Source: Prorocentrum cordatum | Taxonomy: Eukaryota > Sar > Dinophyceae > Prorocentrales > Prorocentraceae | Length of the DNA stretch: 64,000 nt | NCBI GenBank assembly: GCA_963575745.1 | Contig: CAUYUJ010021159.1 | Location: forward strand, 1 to 64,000 | Direction of reading: 5' to 3' | In this document: positions 32,455-43,038 of the stretch, one piece after another | How positions within the stretch are numbered: position 1 is the stretch's first letter | How the letters are laid out: each line of letters starts with the position of its first letter | Made by a program: the position numbers and the translations under genes | The notes under the pieces: model-generated | Told to the model about the DNA's origin: nothing | Databases searched by the model: none | The model's input: only the letters and a program-made list of their open reading frames with translations

Positions 32455-32715
32455 GCTGCTGTTGTACTGGGGCCCTCTGTTGCGTCAGTAACGCTGCTGA
32501 TTTGCGGGGCCTATTTTTGCGTCAGTAACGCTCGGGGCCTCCCGTTGCCCTTATTAGCCCGAGTAACGCTCGGGGCCGTTCTTTGCGCCAGTAACGCTCG
32601 GGGCCCTCTTTTGCGTCAGCAACGCTTGGGGCTCTTGATGTCTCGGGGCCCTTTTTGCGTCAATAACGCTGCTTATGTTCTGGGGCCCTCAATGGTGTCA
32701 GTAACACTTGCAAGT
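32455..32715 (+). repeat. Tandem GCGTCAGTAACGCT repeats upstream of gene C1
   Basis: About nine diverged copies of a 27-40 bp unit built from GGGGCCCTCTTTTGCGTCAG and TAACGCT. It ends just before the SL relic of gene C. The core GCGTCAGTAACGCT has partial dyad symmetry (GCG/AGCGTTA against TAACGCT). Its position immediately 5' of the gene makes a regulatory role possible (inference). Confidence 0.75.
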
Positions 32716-32720
32716 CGCAC

Positions 32721-32741
32721 GCGTAGCCGTTTTGGCTCAAG
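32721..32741 (+). other. Relic spliced leader upstream of gene C1
   Basis: GCGTAGCCGTTTTGGCTCAA plus G matches the SL core at 19 of 21 positions (C to G at the first base, A to G inside). It lies 40 bp before the ATG at 32782 and is the longest match that keeps the correct CAAG end. Confidence 0.85.
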
Positions 32742-32781
32742 TGCGAGTTGCCTTCACCAGCGCTGAGTTCGCGACATAGAC

Positions 32782-34155
32782 ATGCTGCTCAGCGCCATTT
32801 CGGTCGAGCTGGAGCAGGCGTCTGCATGCAGGGATAGGCCCTTGGTCGGAAAGCTCGTGGAGTCGCTGGTCGCCAAGATCAACAGGCTCCCCACGCTGGA
32901 CGTCGAGGGCGCGAACCAGCTCCAGAGGAACATCCGCGACCTGTGCCTGCAAGATGTCCATAAGGAAACCCTCGGTGCTGCTGTCGACTCCAAGCTCGAA
33001 GCCCATTTGGCCGACGAGAAGGAGGACGTGGAGAGCAAGAGCCAAACGCTGACGAACTGCGAGGCCTACACTTCGGTGTCGCTCAAGGAGGGGCTCCAGA
33101 ATCCCAAGCTCGATATCCAGACAAAGATGCAGATTACAGCTGGCTTCCTCGTGCTTTGCGGCTGCGCGAACCCGTGCGAGCAGACGTACAAGTGGTGGCT
33201 TGCACTTATCCTCCGCGCGCATTTCACGAGTTCGGCGTGGCCGTCTTACAGGACCACGTTCGGGCTGCTCGAGGACTTCAAGGATTGCGTCATCGCATCT
33301 CGGAAGCACTTCCCCTTCACGAAGATCAAGAAGTACCCGATGAGCCCATGCGACCTGCCTCTGCCGATCTTCCAGCACGTATACGGGAGCGGCCGCCCTG
33401 ATCCGCTGAACATGGAGCGCCTTTCGGCCACGGCGAAACACATCCCACTCCGCAAGAACAGCAACCTGATCGTCAAGGAGGAGAAGGCGAAGAAGGATGT
33501 GCAGGCTGCGCCCGACTGGGCGAAGGCGTTGCTCAAGCTCAAGCCGCAGCAGGACATCAACATCCACATGGGCGACCGCGGCAAGAAGGAGGAGCAGGCC
33601 GACGGCTGCGACACTGAGCTCGAGGGCGAGGCGCCCAACGACAAGAGGAGGCGGTTGCTCAGTCGGGTACAGAGCAGCCACGCGTGCGGACTTGGCCTTC
33701 GGATGCGCCCGCCGCCAGGCGCCGCGCCAGCCCAGCCGTGCGGCGCGCCGAGGCCGACCCCGAAGCCTAGCGTGGCACCCGCCGCGATCGCTGACGGCGA
33801 GCCCGCCCTCCAGGACGATCACGACTCCGATCCAGATGCGGTGGGCGACATGCGGAAGTTCGAGAAGGCAGCCATGCAGGCCCTCCTGACGAAGGAGGAG
33901 AAGGCGAAAGAGAGGGCGAAGGAGAGAGCGAAGGAGAAGGCGGTGGAGAAGGCGGTGGAGAAGGCGAAGACGGTGCACGCCTGGCCTGCTGCGCCCTGGC
34001 CGGGATCGCTCCGGGCCCAGCTGGGGTCTCGGCCGGCTGCGTGGCTGGGCAGTTCGCGGGGGCCTCCGCCAGGGCTGGGCGGGCCCACGGCGGCGGCGGC
34101 GCCACGCGCGCCGATCCAGGGGACGCCGTCTCCACCTCGTCTCGCAGGTCACTAA
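32782..34155 (+). pseudogene. Gene C1, truncated by the duplication junction
   Basis: Native gene C sequence runs from ATG 32782 (MLLSAISVELEQASACRD) for 398 codons to 33975. It then switches to unrelated sequence from the start of D2 and stops at 34153-34155 after 59 foreign residues rich in Pro/Ala/Gly. The first ATG used by C2 is ATA here (32776-32778), so C1 must start two codons later. The lost part contains the KRPAA motifs and the C-terminal domain seen in C2. C1 is therefore a chimeric, probably non-functional frame, though still open. Confidence 0.75.
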
Positions 34156-34876
34156 GGAGGTCACGAAATCGGCGCCCCTGCGCCGTGCCGCGCGCCGAGA
34201 CAAGCGTCGAGGAGCGAAGCCCGTGGGTTTCAGGACTTGTGCGTCCTGGTGCATGCATGACGTCGTCGAGCCAAAGCCAGGCGCGCCCGTGCACTCCTTC
34301 CCAGAGTGTTCCCAGCAACATATTTGAGTGGCCCCACGTACGGTTAAGAAATGTTAAATCTGTGGCAAGACCAACGTCTGATCTGACTCCTCCCAGCAGG
34401 ACAACGGCTAAAACGAGCGACATTGGGTCCGATACTCCACCAACCTGATTGTCGCCGCATCACTTCTGGTTACCGTTCAATCCATCACGCGTCAAGGAAT
34501 TGGGCGATGTCCTGGCATATGTTGATCGGCCAGAGGCTAGTGGTGGAACGAATACAGCGCGGGCCTGATTGGTGTTTGGGCGAATATTTCCGCAACAACC
34601 ACCTTGACGACGTGACGCACATGTGACGGGATAAGTTGGCCATGCATGTGGCCCCCTTTTTACCGGCCAAGGCGGGCGACTTCAATGTTGCTGCGGCGAA
34701 GCCTAGGCCATCTCCGCCCGCTCGCAAGCTGTAAATGGTTCGGGGGCCTCTGCTCTGTACGGGCTTGCGTCTGTCTTCCTGGCGGCTCGGGTTTTCCGTT
34801 CCATGGCATCTGCGTCGGCGAGATTCCGCGGGAAAGCATTCTGCGCTCGGGTGAGTGTGCGTTCCTGCGAGAGCCA

Positions 34877-35379
34877 CTACGCGAGGGAGCGCTCCGCTCG
34901 ACCTGGGGCGCTCTTGCGGAGGGAAGCGTACTTCTGATAGGTCACCCGGCGGGCGGCCCACATTGCATCTTCAGTCGCTTGCTTGAACTCCGCGAACGTT
35001 TCGAAGCTCCCTTGGGCGGGCCCTGGCGCCTTGCGCTTAGGAGCCCGCTGCTGTGAACCTGCAACCTTGACGCGTGTCGGGCCACAACCATCACGATGTC
35101 GCGGCACCAAGCCACGCAATCCGAGATTCCGCGTCGCTTTTTGCTCGACGATTTGCCCCCCAGCATTGGCGGAGCCAGGACCTGGTCGGACTGTGAGGGG
35201 CCCACGGCATCAGCAAGTAGGTTCAGGAAGGGTGTGACAGTTTGTAGCGCTGCGTCCCATTTGTCAGCTGAAGCCCAAGTGACCAGGCCGACAATTGCAT
35301 CATACCGAAGAGTGGGATCCTGTGGGAGGTTCCTGCGGATCATCTTGTGACCCGGAGCCATCACGAAGGAGTCTGACAC
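34877..35379 (-). pseudogene. Possible minus-strand coding fragment, frameshifted (D2)
   Basis: D2 copy of the 12958-13478 fragment: SDSFVMAPGHKMIRRNLPQD in one frame and FKQATEDAMWAARRVTYQKY in another. The same break as in D1 shows that the frame change predates the duplication. Family unknown. Confidence 0.4.
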
Positions 35380-35547
35380 GCTGACTTGGACGATCGCTGT
35401 CCGCGAGGCTAAAATTGAGGGCAGGGCTGTGCCTGATATTTGTGTTGGTACGGGGGGGTGAGTAGCTGTATGCCGGCCTCAGTGGCCATCGCCTGCTTTG
35501 TTGTGTTTGCGCTGGACTGGACGCACTTGGCGCACCTGCAACCAGGG

Positions 35548-35591
35548 CTGTAGTAGTAGTAGAAGTAGTAGTAGTCGTCGTCGTCGTTGTT

Positions 35592-35642
<51 letters not shown>

Positions 35643-35729
35643 GTCGCGTCGTCGTCGTCGTAGTCGTAGTTGTAGTCGTAGTCGCAGTAGTTGTAATAGC
35701 CGTACTACTACTACGAGTTGCAGTCGCCA

Positions 35730-35765
<36 letters not shown>

Positions 35766-35853
35766 TAGTAGTAGCAGTAGTAGCAGTAGTAGCAGTAGTA
35801 GCAGTAGTAGCAGTAGTAGCAGTAGTAGTAGTAGTAGTCGTCGTAGTCGTTGT
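35548..35853 (+). repeat. (GTA/GTC)n microsatellite (D2)
   Basis: Counterpart of 13628-13935 with more GTC triplets and fewer GTA triplets. The length difference is typical of slippage between duplicates. Confidence 0.95.
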
Positions 35854-36068
35854 ATTATTGTTCCCCAATCAGAGCTTGCCCCTGTAGGGGCCCTAGCGGA
35901 TTGATATGGTCAGGTTAGGATTGCCGCCGATTTTTGCCGCACGCCCGGTTGCCCACTTGAACGACGGGGGGTTTGGCATTGTTTACGATGCTTAGACGAA
36001 GTAGTGCACATACATTGGAAGACTATACATGCTACTTGTATGTGAATTGCAATCGTGTTGCATGTTAC

Positions 36069-36099
<31 letters not shown>

Positions 36100-36447
36100 T
36101 CTCTTAAGTTCTTAACGCACTTGTCGGCATTGCCATTTAGTTGTCGACAAAAACGAAGCTCGCGTGTGTGATGCAGCGTTTAGGGCCCCAGAGGGCTAAA
36201 CCCGCTAAGTGGTTTAGGCAACGCGCCTCCCATGCGCATGATTGTTTGTTCTGTTGGCTTTGGCAGCAAGAAAGACATGAGATTCGCTCGTGTCGTTTCC
36301 CGCGGGGCTTGGCCGAGAGCGTGTTTACTTAGAAATTTGAGCAGCTATTGGAGCGCGGGTCTGTGGTCTTCTCGGGGGGCAGCTTCGCTAGCACACATGT
36401 GGCACAAAACCGTAAGATCCAAGGGGGCCCTGACGCTGACAAATCTG
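35854..36447 (+). promoter_or_regulatory. AT-richer 5' flank of gene A2 with (TA)n
   Basis: D2 version of the gene A upstream region. The (TA)n run (36067-36099) is shorter than in D1 and interrupted by one C. A promoter role is inferred from position only. Confidence 0.3.
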
Positions 36448-36469
36448 TCCGTAGCCATTTTGGCTTCAG
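36448..36469 (+). other. Relic spliced leader upstream of gene A2
   Basis: Identical to the gene A1 relic: 18 exact SL bases then TCAG, 62 bp before the ATG at 36532. Its presence in both copies shows that it predates the duplication. Confidence 0.8.
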
Positions 36470-36531
36470 GTTGGATTTCGGCCAGATTGTTTCCCAGATA
36501 TCTGATTCCGATGCGTTGAGGATTTCCTTCG

Positions 36532-36885
36532 ATGGGCGACCGCTGCGAACACTACAGCAAACATCTGGTGGATGAAGGAGATGCCATTTTGGCACAAGCA
36601 GATTGTGGATCGGTACCTATATTGACAGTTGCGTTGGAGTTCATCGATTTTTGTGAGAATAACAATATGATGTACAAGAGCGTGCTCAATTCGAAGCACG
36701 TGCTGTGCCACCCGAAGAACAGAGGATCGTTAGGCTTGAACCCGTACAACTGCCACCTCAATTTGGCTAGCGTCCATCGTCATCGTGTTGGAGCTAACCC
36801 AGCGGAGTTGCATGGCGCCGTCGCTTTCGAGATTTCTGCCAAGAAGGCCGTGGCTGACGCAGAGATCGGCGCCAACAAGCAGTTT
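36532..36885 (+). CDS. Gene A2, first exon (uninterrupted)
   Basis: ATG 36532 opens MGDRCEHYSKHLVDEGDA... and runs without a break through EFIDFCENNNMMYKSVLNSK, LGLNPYNCHLNLASVHRHRV and AVAFEISAKKAVADAEIGAN. This shows the arrangement of gene A without the D1 insert. The frame stays open to 37002, but sequence after about 36885 is Ala/Cys/Gly-rich. It turns into (GGA)n, so the exon probably ends near 36878-36885 by splicing. The donor may be GC inside AAG-CAG or GT after TTT (inference). Confidence 0.55.
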
Positions 36886-37171
36886 GTCCAGCTCTCGGGC
36901 GGCCTTTTGGCGCCCGTCTCTGGTTGCGAGCGCGTGCTGAGCGTCGGCTGCGGGCACGCGGCGGGCGCTTGCCGCGCGGCCATCGCGGGGCGCAGGACAT
37001 GAGGAGGAGGAGGAGGAGGAGGAGGAGGGGGATGAGGAGGTGGAGGATGAGGAGGAGGAGGGGGATGAGGAGGAGGAGGAGGAGGGGGAGGAGGAGGGGG
37101 AGGGGGAGGAGGAGCTGCGGGGGCGAGGCGGTCATGCATGACCGCCTCGCCCCCCCCCCCCCCTCTGCCAG
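36886..37171 (+). other. Putative intron of gene A2
   Basis: (GGA)n purine tract, a 36-bp perfect palindrome and a C-run ending in CTCTGCCAG. It is the counterpart of 19544-19890 but shorter. Confidence 0.45.
37119..37154. repeat. 36-bp perfect palindrome in the gene A2 intron
   Basis: GGGGGCGAGGCGGTCATG is followed by its exact reverse complement, centred on ATGCAT. In D1 the right half has been replaced by a C-run. The palindrome lies 18 bp before the exon 2 acceptor. Confidence 0.95.
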
Positions 37172-38974
37172 GACTCCGATGAAGGAGATTGCTGACGACC
37201 AGGGCCGCATTGACATGACCAAGCTAAGGAAGTCGAAACACTTGGCCGCCATGCTCGACAGCGGATGGGAGTGGAAAATCTGAAAATGGCAGGTGGGGGA
37301 CACGTGGGATAGGGCACCTGACATCATCCAGTCAGCCTTGAATGCGTTTCACGGCGTCGGCGCGGACGCTTCGGAGATGGAGGTTGCCATGTCAATCGCA
37401 GAGCGTGTCCAAGCTGCAGTCGAGAGGGGCGACGCCTCGGCCGACGCATGGAGCGACGCCGTCGCCGAGGCATGCGCTCCAAGCCAGCTTGCACCAGCTA
37501 CGCTGAGAAGATCGGCATGTTCGTGCGTCTGTACGGCGGCGGCAGCGACGCACCAGTCATCAGGAAGCTAGACTCAATTGCCAAGCAGTGGAATGACACT
37601 CGCAAGCTTGGCTCCGAGTTTCTGGGCGCCGTGGTCGACGCCAAGCTGCGCGCGACCAAGGCAACGCCGCGCGTCCGCAGCTGCTTGCTGGCCGTCAACA
37701 TGACCGCCGAGAAGTGCGTGGACGGCATCGCCCGCTTGCTCACGAAATCCGACGTCGTCGCTTTGCAGGGCAAGGCCGAGCGGGCCGACGCCGAGCGCCT
37801 GGAGCTAGAGCTGGAGAGGGCGTCAGACTTGATGGCGAGCATCGACGTGCAACAGAAGTTACCCGACACGGACCTATTGGAGATCGAGGGGCGATTCATC
37901 ATTCGATGCGGCGCCCACCTCTGCGGCAAGGGGAAGCAGACCTTCGAGAAGGTGGCGCGCGAGAAGTTGTCGGACATCATCTTGTTGCTCATGAGGGGGA
38001 TACACGACATTGCTGACAAGAGTGGCAACCACAAAGACATCGAGATGCACCTCCCTGCGTCGTGGGAGACGGCGCTGATCTCTCAGCCGTCGGATCCCGA
38101 GGTGGAGGCAGCGCCGAGCGGCGAGCAGCCCCGCTCGAGCGAGCACCGAGCGCTGTCGCTGGGCGAAGTTGGCAGCAGCGCCCATTCGGCATCACAGAAA
38201 GGCTTCAACGTGGGCGACAAGGCCGTGGAGAAGGGCATGGGGAAGGAGCACGGGATCTACGTGGTCGAGCAGATCGGTGACGAGGTGAAGCTGAGGGAGG
38301 TCAACCCGTTCAAGGACGACTACGTCGAGGTTTCCATCGGGCTCTCGATCTTCCTCCAGAAGTGGCTGGCCTACAAGAGCGAGCTGCCTGGCAAGATCGA
38401 GGGCGATTGGGCCGCGCGCCACGTCAGCCCGACCACGCCCGTCGTCGCCGTCGACGTCGCGAGGAGCAAGCTATTGGTTGCTCTTGCGTTGGCGTCCAGT
38501 GAGAGGAACAGCGAGTTCGCGGACCAGGTATACTTGTGTTGCAAGCCAGCAGCCGTCAGGGCAGCTGCGCCGATAAAGAAGGAGGAGTTCCGCATCGTGC
38601 CTGCATGCCCCCTCGGCGCGATCTCGACGACCAAGGGGGCCGACAGCATCTGGAGTGGCCACGCTGTGGGGGCCGAGTCGACGAAGATCTACCTGAACAA
38701 GTCCGTCCAGCCGAGGGAGCCGAACGCTGCCGATTGGAAGCACGAGTCGCTGGTCGACGTCATTTGGTGGATTGGTAGCACAGGCTCGGAGACAGACGCA
38801 AACGTCGCCATAAAGCATGATATTATTTGTGGATCCACGGTACCAGTACTGACGAACGCCAAGCTGATCAAGAAGCATGCGCTTCTTCAGTTTTTTAGCC
38901 TAAGCCTGCTCACGTCGCCTTGGACGGGGCGACCGCAAGGGAGAGGAAGCGCGCTTAGCCAGCGCAGCCCCTGA
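37172..38974 (+). pseudogene. Gene A2, main exon broken by three lesions
   Basis: Homologue of the 593-codon A1 exon. Lesions seen by direct comparison are: TTA to TGA at 37281-37283 (residue about 35), loss of one C near 37477 (GCGCCTCC to GCGCTCC), and loss of one A near 38897 that replaces the basic RKRKRA tail with a foreign 20-residue end. The middle (37480-38890) stays open and nearly identical to A1, so the decay is recent. If the three differences were sequencing errors in homopolymers the exon would be intact, but the TTA/TGA change is a substitution and not a homopolymer slip. Confidence 0.75.
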
Positions 38975-39340
38975 GGATAGAGCTCCTGAGGAGCTCATCC
39001 TCCTCCCCCTCCTCATCCTCCTCCTCCTTTTCTTCCTCTCCTTCCTCCTCCTCCTCCTCATCCTCCTCCTCCTCCTCCCCCTCCGAAAAAGATTGCAGCG
39101 ATTGGTGCCGAGTTCGTAATCCTCCTCCTCCTCCTCGGACACTGTTGCAACGATTGGCGCCGATTTCGCCCTCCTCCGCACCGTCCTCCTCCCCGGTGGG
39201 ACTTCGCCCCTGGTGATCATCCTCTTCGTGTTCCCCCTCGTCTTCCCCCTCAGCTTCCTCCTCCGAGGGCCGCGCACGGTTGCGGAACCTCTCTTTGAAA
39301 AACAAACAAAAACAAACAAAAACACAAACACAAACAACAT
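38975..39340 (+). other. 3' flank of gene A2: shared module and A-rich tract
   Basis: D2 copy of the downstream module: GCAGCGATTGG and GCAACGATTGGCGCCGA within about 39083-39170, CCCCGGTGGGACTTCGC near 39195, and the A-rich stretch at 39297-39338. Confidence 0.55.
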
Positions 39341-40095
39341 GGTTTGCAACCTGGTGCGCGTCGCAGCCCTGTCCGCCTGTCCGAGCGCCAGCTGCCCGCG
39401 TGTTCCTCGAGGGCCCCGGGGGCTGGCTCTTGGCCGCCTTTTCTGGGCCACGAGGGTCGCCCTATAACGACAACATGTGTCGCTGCGCTTGGCGAAGCCC
39501 TCGACCAGCGTGCGCAAACATCGTCATCATTCTACTCCTCCTCGCCCTCCGCCTCTCTTCCGCACCATCGCGTGTGCGCAGCTCTCGGCCGCGATCCGAG
39601 GCGCGTCGGCGTCTCGGGCGCTTCTCGCCAGGAGGGGGAGCGAGGAGGAGGAGGAGGAGGGGCGGGGGAGGAGGGGGAGGAGGAGCAGGAGGAAGAGGAG
39701 GAGGGGGACGACCACGACGCTGCCCTCCCCGCCTCGTTTTCTCAGCGGCGCGTTGGGCGGCGATCGCTGCCCTGCGCGGGGCCAGGTTCGCATCGAGGGC
39801 CCGCTAGTCGGCAAAGGGCGATGGGGGGAGGGGGGCGGCCCAAGGAGTTGGGGCGATGGGCCCCCTATACGGGCTCTTAGGCTCCATGTCCGCAACAGGT
39901 CTCGGCCCCGTTCGGGCATTCTTTATCCCGGCCCCTTGAGCTACCGCCCCATCCCCGCGCGCGCGCACGCGCGCACGCAACCCCCCTGCATGCGAGAAGG
40001 GGGGGGGGGGGGGCTGGCGTCGAGCCGAGGGCTGGTCTTGAGTCGAGGTGGAGGGGGAGGGCACGCCGGAGAAAACGAAGCAGGAAGCGCGGCTC
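39341..40095. other. GC-rich spacer (D2)
   Basis: Counterpart of 22121-22874, with shorter G runs and an alternating CGCGCGCGCACGCGCGC segment near 39955-39980. No gene seen. Confidence 0.45.
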
Positions 40096-40423
40096 TCAGT
40101 CGCTGCTATAGCAAGTGACGTCAGAGCCCTCATGAGCACGCAACCGAGCCTTCAGATCCTCAATCTCCCTGTCCTTCGAAGCTATCGTCTCGGTCGCAGT
40201 GTTGAGGGCGCCCTCGGATTCGTTTATCATTCGCTGCATGTGAACAATCTGGTCAGTCAGCCAAACTGTTTTTTTGTTCTGACGTTTTGATGAGCAAGCA
40301 AAGCATCGACGATAACTCCTTCAGATCGTCCGTGTCGCCAGGAGGGGGTGCAGCCGAGATGCGCTCCATCACGCGTTCAATCTGAAGTTTGAGTTCTGGG
40401 GTGTTTGGACTGTCTCCAGGCAT
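40096..40423 (-). pseudogene. Small coiled-coil-like protein, frameshifted (D2)
   Basis: Starts MPGDSPNTPELKLQIERVME at 40423, like the intact D1 gene at 22875-23201. An extra T in the run near 40268 shifts the frame after LIKTSEQK, and it stops soon after (SLAD). The rest of the coding sequence (SKDREIEDLKARLRAHEG) is still present in another frame. Either a recent pseudogene or a homopolymer sequencing error. Confidence 0.5.
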
Positions 40424-40736
40424 CGCGGCGGCGGGGTGGTGGTGGCGCAGGGGGCGCCCTGGCCGCACACGCGCGGCGAACCGAAACCGCTATGGGCGAG
40501 GGGGGGAGGGGCGGGGGTGGGCGAAGGGCAATGGGCATTGATGAGAACAGGCACTGGGTGCAACTACCCTCTGAAATATAACAATATCACGCTGTCCCCC
40601 CCTCCCCCCGCCCCCTCCGCCTCCCCCCTTCCCCGCCAGCCCCTCCTCGGTCGTCGTCGGTCATCGGTCGTCTTCGTGGCCGTCGTCGTCTCCGACGCCC
40701 GTCGGTCGTCGTCAGCCGTCGTTGTCGACCGTCGTC
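40424..40736. other. Spacer before element E6
   Basis: Counterpart of 23202-23513: G/C runs and (GTC)n-like sequence. No gene. Confidence 0.5.
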
Positions 40737-43033
40737 GTTTCCAACCAACCTGCACAGTCCCCCGCGTCTCCCCCTCCACCCTCACCCCATCCTCCCTCCT
40801 CCATTCTCCCTCCCTCCTCCTCCTCCTCCTCCTCCTCTTCCTTCTCCTCCTCCTCTGGCACACCCCTCGCGCGGTTCGTGGCCCCATAGGGAGCTCCGCC
40901 CAAGGCCCCATGCGCCTCCCCGCCCGCCGCATGCTCATTTCGGCGCACCCCTCGCACACTCCGTGGCCCCATAGGGAGCTCCACCCAAGGCCCCAGCGGC
41001 CACGTTCGCATGCGCCTCCCCGCCCACCGCATGCCCATGTCGGCACGCCCCTCGCACACTTCGTGGCCCCATGGGGAGCTCCATCCAAATCGCCAGTGGC
41101 CACGTTCGCATGCCTCTCCCCACCCACCGCGTACCCATTTCGGCACACCCCTCACACACTTCGTGGCCCCCACAGGGAGCTCCACCCATGGCCCCAGTGG
41201 CCACGTTCGCATGCCCCCCCTCCCTCCCCCCCCCCCCCCCGCCAACGCGCGCCGCATTTCGGCGCGCCCCTCGCGCACTTCGTGGCCCAGGGAGCTCCGC
41301 CCAAGGCCCCAGTGGCCACGTTCGCGTGCCCCCCCCCCCTCCCCCCCTCCCACCCCTGCGCACAGCGTGCCAATTTCGGCACACCCCATCGCACACTTCG
41401 TGGCCCCATTGGGGAGCTCCACCCAAGGCCCAAGTGGCCGCGTGCCAATTTCGGCACACCCCTCACACACTTCGTGGCCCCATCGGGAGCCCCACCCAAG
41501 GCCCAAGTGGCCACGTTCGCATGCGCCTCACCGCCCACCGCATGCTCATTTGTGCACACCTTCACACACTTCGTGGCCCCGTAGGGAGTCCCACCCAAGG
41601 CCCCAGTGGCCACGTTCGCATGCGCCTCCCCGCGCACCGCATGCCGATTTCGGCACACCCCTCACACACTTCGCGGCCCCATAGGGAGCTCCACCCAAGG
41701 CCCCAACGTTCGCATGCGCCTCCCCGCCCACCGCATTCCCATTTCGGCACACCCCTCACATCGTTGCCCCGCAGGGAGCCCCAGCCCCAATGGCCACGCT
41801 CGCATGCGCCCCCCCGCCCACCGCATGCCAATCTCGGCACGCCCATGTCGGCGCACCCCTCACACACTGCGTGGCACCATAGGGAGCTCCACCCAAGGCC
41901 CCAGTGGCAACGTTCGCATGCGCCTCCCCGCCCACCGCATGCCCATTTCGGCGCGCCCCTCGCGCACTTCGTGGCCCCATAGGGAGCTCCACCCAAGGCC
42001 CCAGCCACGTTCGCATGCGCCCCCCCGCCCACCGCATGCTCATTCGTGCACACCTTCGCACACTTCGTGGCCCCATGTGGAGCTCCACCCAAGGCCCTGC
42101 AGTGGCCACGTTCGCATGCGCCTCCCCGCCCACCGCATGCAAATTTCGGCACACCCCTGCCGCGTTCCGTTGCACATGGCAACAGCGTCGAACGTCGGCT
42201 TTGGGTTTCGCCGTTGGGCTTGCCTCCGCCGAAGCGATTGCATGCGCCGACGCAGCCGCCATCGGCGCGATTTTCGAGCGGCAGGAACAATATTTTCGCA
42301 TGCGCCTCCCCGCGCACCGCATGCCCATTTCGGCGCGCCTCTCACACACTTCGTTGCCACATAGGGAGCAAGGCCCCAGTGGCCACGTTCGCATGCGCCC
42401 CCCCCCCCCCTCCCCCCGCGCACCGCATGCAAATTCCGGCGCGCCCCTCACACACACTTCGTGGCCCCATATGGAGCTCCACCCAAGGCCCCAGTGGCAA
42501 CGTTCGCACGCGCCTCCCCGCGCACCGCATGTCAATTTCGGCACGCCTCTCACGTACTTCGTGGCCTATAGGGGGCTCCACCCAAGGCCTCAGTGGCCAC
42601 GTTCGCATGCGCGTGCCCATTTCGGCACGCCCCTCACACACTGCGTGGCCCCATAGCGAGCGCCACACAAAGTGGCCACTGGAGAAAGTGCCCCCACCTC
42701 CCCCCCCCCCCCCGCCAGCCGCCAATGTCGCACACCCCTCGCACCATCCGTGGCTGACAGGCGAGCCTCCTACCCTTACCTGCAAAAGGAGTGCCACGTT
42801 CGCTGCCCCTAGAGCTTCCCACGCATGCAAATTTCGGCACGCCCCTCGCACGCTTCGTGGCCCCATAGGGAGCCCCACCCAAGGCCCTAATGGCCACGCT
42901 CCCCGCCAACCGCATGCCCAGTTCGGCACACCCCTCACACACTTCGTGGTCACATAGGGAGCTCCACCGAAAGCGGTATACCCTCAACGCGGTACTCGCA
43001 GCTGCGTCTGGTTGGGTCCTTCGTCAGGCTAAT
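40737..43033 (+). mobile_element. Array-bearing repeat element E6 (D2 copy of E3)
   Basis: Same ends, unit and 125-bp interruption as E3. The last few units (42650-42830) are scrambled relative to E3. A segment there contains GGAGAAAGTGCCCCCACC and CTTACCTGCAAAAGGAGTGC words not found in E3. This suggests local rearrangement or a low-quality assembly patch. Confidence 0.7.
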
Positions 43034-43038
43034 TCTTT

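Larger units (their letters stand above)
12066..33975 (+). repeat. Tandem duplication, copy D1 (21.9 kb)
   Basis: First copy of a large direct duplication carrying genes A1, B1 and C1. The start is defined by CACGCCTGCTGCGCCCTGG at 12066, which reappears at 33976 with a 5-bp GCCTG insertion. The end is the point inside gene C (33975) where C1 departs from C2. D1 is longer than D2 mainly because of 4569 bp present only here (14735-19303). By eye, A exon 2 shows about 10 substitutions in one 480-bp stretch and fewer in the next, mostly transitions. This indicates a recent duplication, or two haplotypes joined by the assembly. Confidence 0.85.
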
